Origin: Leptospira sp.
GTDB taxonomy: Bacteria > Spirochaetota > Leptospiria > Leptospirales > Leptospiraceae
DNA: 18,255 nt
Direction: 5' to 3'
Assembly (NCBI GenBank): GCA_016742255.1
Contig: JACVCB010000046.1
Span: 1 to 18,255 of the forward strand
A model generated the notes under the pieces. That model saw nothing but the letters and a program-made list of their open reading frames with translations, was not told where the DNA came from and did no database searches. Position 1 is the stretch's first letter. Each line of letters opens with the position of its first letter. Positions 16,342 through 18,255 of the stretch are shown here, one piece after another. Both the position numbers and the translations under genes were made by a program.

Positions 16342-16352
16342 AATTTTAGACT

Positions 16353-17219
16353 ATGCCATCATTGTTTTTTGCAGTTCTTTCTGAAGCAAAACCTTGGATC
16401 CAAAAAACAAATGCAAAACCAGTCCACCACTCTGGTAAATTTCGAATCTACAAAAATGATTCTATGTACATCATCATTTCAGGCATTGGAAAAATGGCAA
16501 TGGCACTTGCCGTTTCCGAGTTGGCACACCTTTTGCCAAAAGAAGAACGAGACAAAATGAAAGTTTGGAATTTAGGAATTGCTGGTTCCAACCAACCAAA
16601 TTGGAAGGTTGGTGAATTCTTTTGGATTCATAAAATCACTGACTTTGCCACTGGGAAGGACTATTATCCAGAAAGGATCACAAAATCTGTATTTGGTATG
16701 GAAACAAACCTTACAACCTTTGATCGTCCCATTGCCAAAACCACAACAGCGAACCAGTTCCAAATCTTAAGCGAAACGGATTTACAATCGGTATCACTTG
16801 TTGATATGGAAGGATCTGGATTTTTTGAAGCGGCATCCCTTTATTTTCCATTGGAAAACATATCGATTGGGAAAGTCATCTCTGATCATTTAGAAGGGAA
16901 TTTTTGCAAACCAGAAACTGTCGAATCCATATTAGCAAATGTGATGGAGCCATTATTCTTTGAATGGACTAACCCTCTTCCTTGGGTGACGGATGATCCA
17001 TTTGAATCAAAAATTTGGCCAGACATTTGGAAAGAAGTGAAAGAACTACGCCTAACAGAAACCATGAAACATGATCTTAAAAAATCATTACGATTTTATT
17101 TTTTGCGTTATCCAAACACAAACATTCCACTGCCCAACTTAGAAATGGTTCCAAAAATCAAATCGAAATCGGAAGTGAAAACATTTGTGGAGGATTGGAA
17201 AAAACAACTCCATGTTTAA
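16353..17219 (+). CDS. MTA/SAH nucleosidase-like (PNP/UDP phosphorylase superfamily) protein
   Basis: The 288-residue protein shows the nucleoside phosphorylase superfamily layout: AVLSEAKPW with E11, SGIGKMAMALA (43-53), VWNLGIAGSNQPNWKVGEFF (71-90), VDMEGSGFFEAA (150-161) and VISDHLEG (175-182). E11, M152-E153 and D178 line up by eye with the catalytic Glu, the ribose-binding Met-Glu and the purine-contacting Asp of bacterial MTA/SAH nucleosidases, so hydrolysis of an N-glycosidic bond is likely. About 90 extra residues follow the core. Candidate substrates are methylthioadenosine, S-adenosylhomocysteine, 5'-deoxyadenosine or futalosine; the sequence does not decide. The start has no Shine-Dalgarno and lies 27 bases from the divergent peroxidase gene. 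It overlaps the radical SAM gene by 8 bases, suggesting joint function. Confidence 0.75.
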   Translation: MPSLFFAVLSEAKPWIQKTNAKPVHHSGKFRIYKNDSMYIIISGIGKMAMALAVSELAHLLPKEERDKMKVWNLGIAGSNQPNWKVGEFFWIHKITDFATGKDYYPERITKSVFGMETNLTTFDRPIAKTTTANQFQILSETDLQSVSLVDMEGSGFFEAASLYFPLENISIGKVISDHLEGNFCKPETVESILANVMEPLFFEWTNPLPWVTDDPFESKIWPDIWKEVKELRLTETMKHDLKKSLRFYFLRYPNTNIPLPNLEMVPKIKSKSEVKTFVEDWKKQLHV

Positions 17220-18210
17220 ATCATTTTCACATATTTATATTGAGGAAACAGTAGCTGATCACTTTCGAACCCAGGAAATCCTATCCAAATTTCCAAATGC
17301 GATCAAAATTCCCATTCGGCATTATAAGGACAGTTTTAATCGTAATTCACAAAACTTTCGAATCCAAAAACAATCACCCAAACTGGTATTAGCCGAAAAA
17401 AAAGATCATTTTTTATACCCAGGAAGTGACTTTTCACCTAACTTTTCTCACAAACATTTTTACTATAATACTTTAGCACTCAATTGTATTTATGATTGTG
17501 AGTATTGTTACTTACAAGGAATGTTTCCTTCCGCAAATCTCGTGTTATTTGTGAATTGGGAAGATTTTTTTACTAAAACAAAAAAGTTCTTGGATATCAA
17601 TGGATCTTTGTATTTGGCACTTTCGTATGACACAGATTTGTTGGCATTGGAATCATTTTTCCCTGCAACAAAAAGTTGGATCCAATTTGCTTCAACGGAA
17701 CCAAATTTAACCCTGGAAATCCGAACAAAATCTACAAATTTTCAATCTATTGCCCATCTAACACCAAACCCAAACATCATCCTTGCATGGACAATCAGCC
17801 CGCAAATTGTCATCGATACGATTGAACATGGAACTCCCTCGTTACAAGCTAGGATCAAAACGATGCAAAAAACAATCGAAGCTGGATGGAAAGTAAGAGT
17901 TTGTATTGATCCAGTCCTTAGAATTCCTGATTGGAAATTCCATTACCAATCGTTAGCCGAAACATTAGGGAAAGAACTAAATCCAGAAGGGATCAGTGAA
18001 CTCAGTGTGGGAGGGTTTCGTATGAATCTCGATTTTTTAAAACAGATCACTGACAAACGAAAGGACTCTTCCATTTTATTTCATCCATTTGAAAAAAAAG
18101 ACAAAATTGTTTCGTATTCAAATGAAGAAACAGATGAGATCATAAACGTAATGGTCCCTTCCTTAGAGAAACATTTTGATCCTTCTCAAATAAATCTGAG
18201 TTATCCTTAA
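17212..18210 (+). CDS. Spore photoproduct lyase-like radical SAM protein
   Basis: The 332-residue protein (from ATG 17212) contains C92-IYD-C96-EY-C99-YLQG, the CxxxCxxC cluster that binds the [4Fe-4S] used with SAM. The N-terminal HIYIEE, the VRVCIDPVLR region and the W-T-I-S-x-x-x-V-I-x-x-x-E-x-G-T-P-S stretch (193-210) match the SPL family, in which SplB repairs the spore photoproduct thymine dimer. The two tyrosines of the CxYCY pattern are present (Y98, Y100). However, no Cys occurs between C99 and C231, so the hydrogen-donor Cys of the Bacillus enzyme (about 43 residues after the cluster) is missing; the local sequence is LALSYDTD. Leptospira does not sporulate, so another substrate is likely. 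TTG 17185 is possible, but ATG 17212 matches the family N-terminus. It overlaps the nucleosidase gene by 8 bases. Confidence 0.88.
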   Translation: MFKSFSHIYIEETVADHFRTQEILSKFPNAIKIPIRHYKDSFNRNSQNFRIQKQSPKLVLAEKKDHFLYPGSDFSPNFSHKHFYYNTLALNCIYDCEYCYLQGMFPSANLVLFVNWEDFFTKTKKFLDINGSLYLALSYDTDLLALESFFPATKSWIQFASTEPNLTLEIRTKSTNFQSIAHLTPNPNIILAWTISPQIVIDTIEHGTPSLQARIKTMQKTIEAGWKVRVCIDPVLRIPDWKFHYQSLAETLGKELNPEGISELSVGGFRMNLDFLKQITDKRKDSSILFHPFEKKDKIVSYSNEETDEIINVMVPSLEKHFDPSQINLSYP

Positions 18211-18241
18211 ATTTTTCCTTTCCATTTCCTTTCGTTCTCAT

Positions 18242-18255
18242 AGGCTGTGTAGCCT
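18242..18255 (+). terminator. Short hairpin at the window edge, possible start of a terminator
   Basis: AGGCT (18242-18246) and AGCCT (18251-18255) pair around a GTGT loop, 32 bases after the stop of the radical SAM gene. The stem may extend past the window, and a following T-run cannot be seen, so terminator identity is only suggested. Confidence 0.3.

Overview
The window looks like chromosomal DNA of a spirochaete of the genus Leptospira, probably a saprophytic (L. biflexa-like) species. This is inferred from the AT-rich, tightly packed genes, the frequent TTG starts, the loose spirochaete-type lipoboxes and the gene families present. No database search was possible. There is no phage, IS element or CRISPR array.

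Layout. (1) 1-4176, minus strand: a ClC chloride channel/antiporter gene with CBS domains, followed by the conserved cassette of a retropepsin-like protease, an inactive transglutaminase fused to seven membrane helices, and an ATP-grasp (RimK-related) ligase cut by the window edge. All junctions overlap or lie 1 base apart, so this is one operon. (2) 4265-7179, plus strand: a Thr/Gly-rich lipoprotein and a 7TM-DISM sensor histidine kinase. (3) 7188-10298, minus strand: a small membrane protein (DUF420-like), the N-terminal half of a split transketolase, a SirB1/transglutaminase-like protein and a long-chain polyprenyl diphosphate synthase. (4) 10383-10551, plus strand: tRNA-Thr(TGT) and tRNA-Tyr(GTA). 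They are followed by a 77-bp direct repeat that copies the 3' end of tRNA-Tyr and flanks a 110-bp, 64% GC segment. (5) 10848-16325, minus strand: a five-gene operon of glutathione peroxidase, ChaN-like haem-binding protein, zinc-ribbon PBP1A, a putative lipoprotein and a small anchored protein. (6) 16353-18210, plus strand: an MTA/SAH-nucleosidase-like protein overlapping a spore-photoproduct-lyase-like radical SAM enzyme.

How genes may work together. The first cassette is predicted, from family context, to join peptide or amide ligation in the cytoplasm to proteolysis and sensing at the membrane or outside it; its link to an ion channel is notable. The envelope operon combines peroxide defence, haem binding and peptidoglycan synthesis. 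In the last pair the nucleosidase could clear 5'-deoxyadenosine made by the radical SAM enzyme. That enzyme keeps the FeS cysteines but has no cysteine where classical spore photoproduct lyase has its hydrogen donor.

The strongest candidates for undescribed biology are the nucleosidase/SPL-like pair, the ClC-retropepsin-transglutaminase-ATP-grasp operon, the zinc-ribbon PBP1A and the tRNA-Tyr tail repeat.
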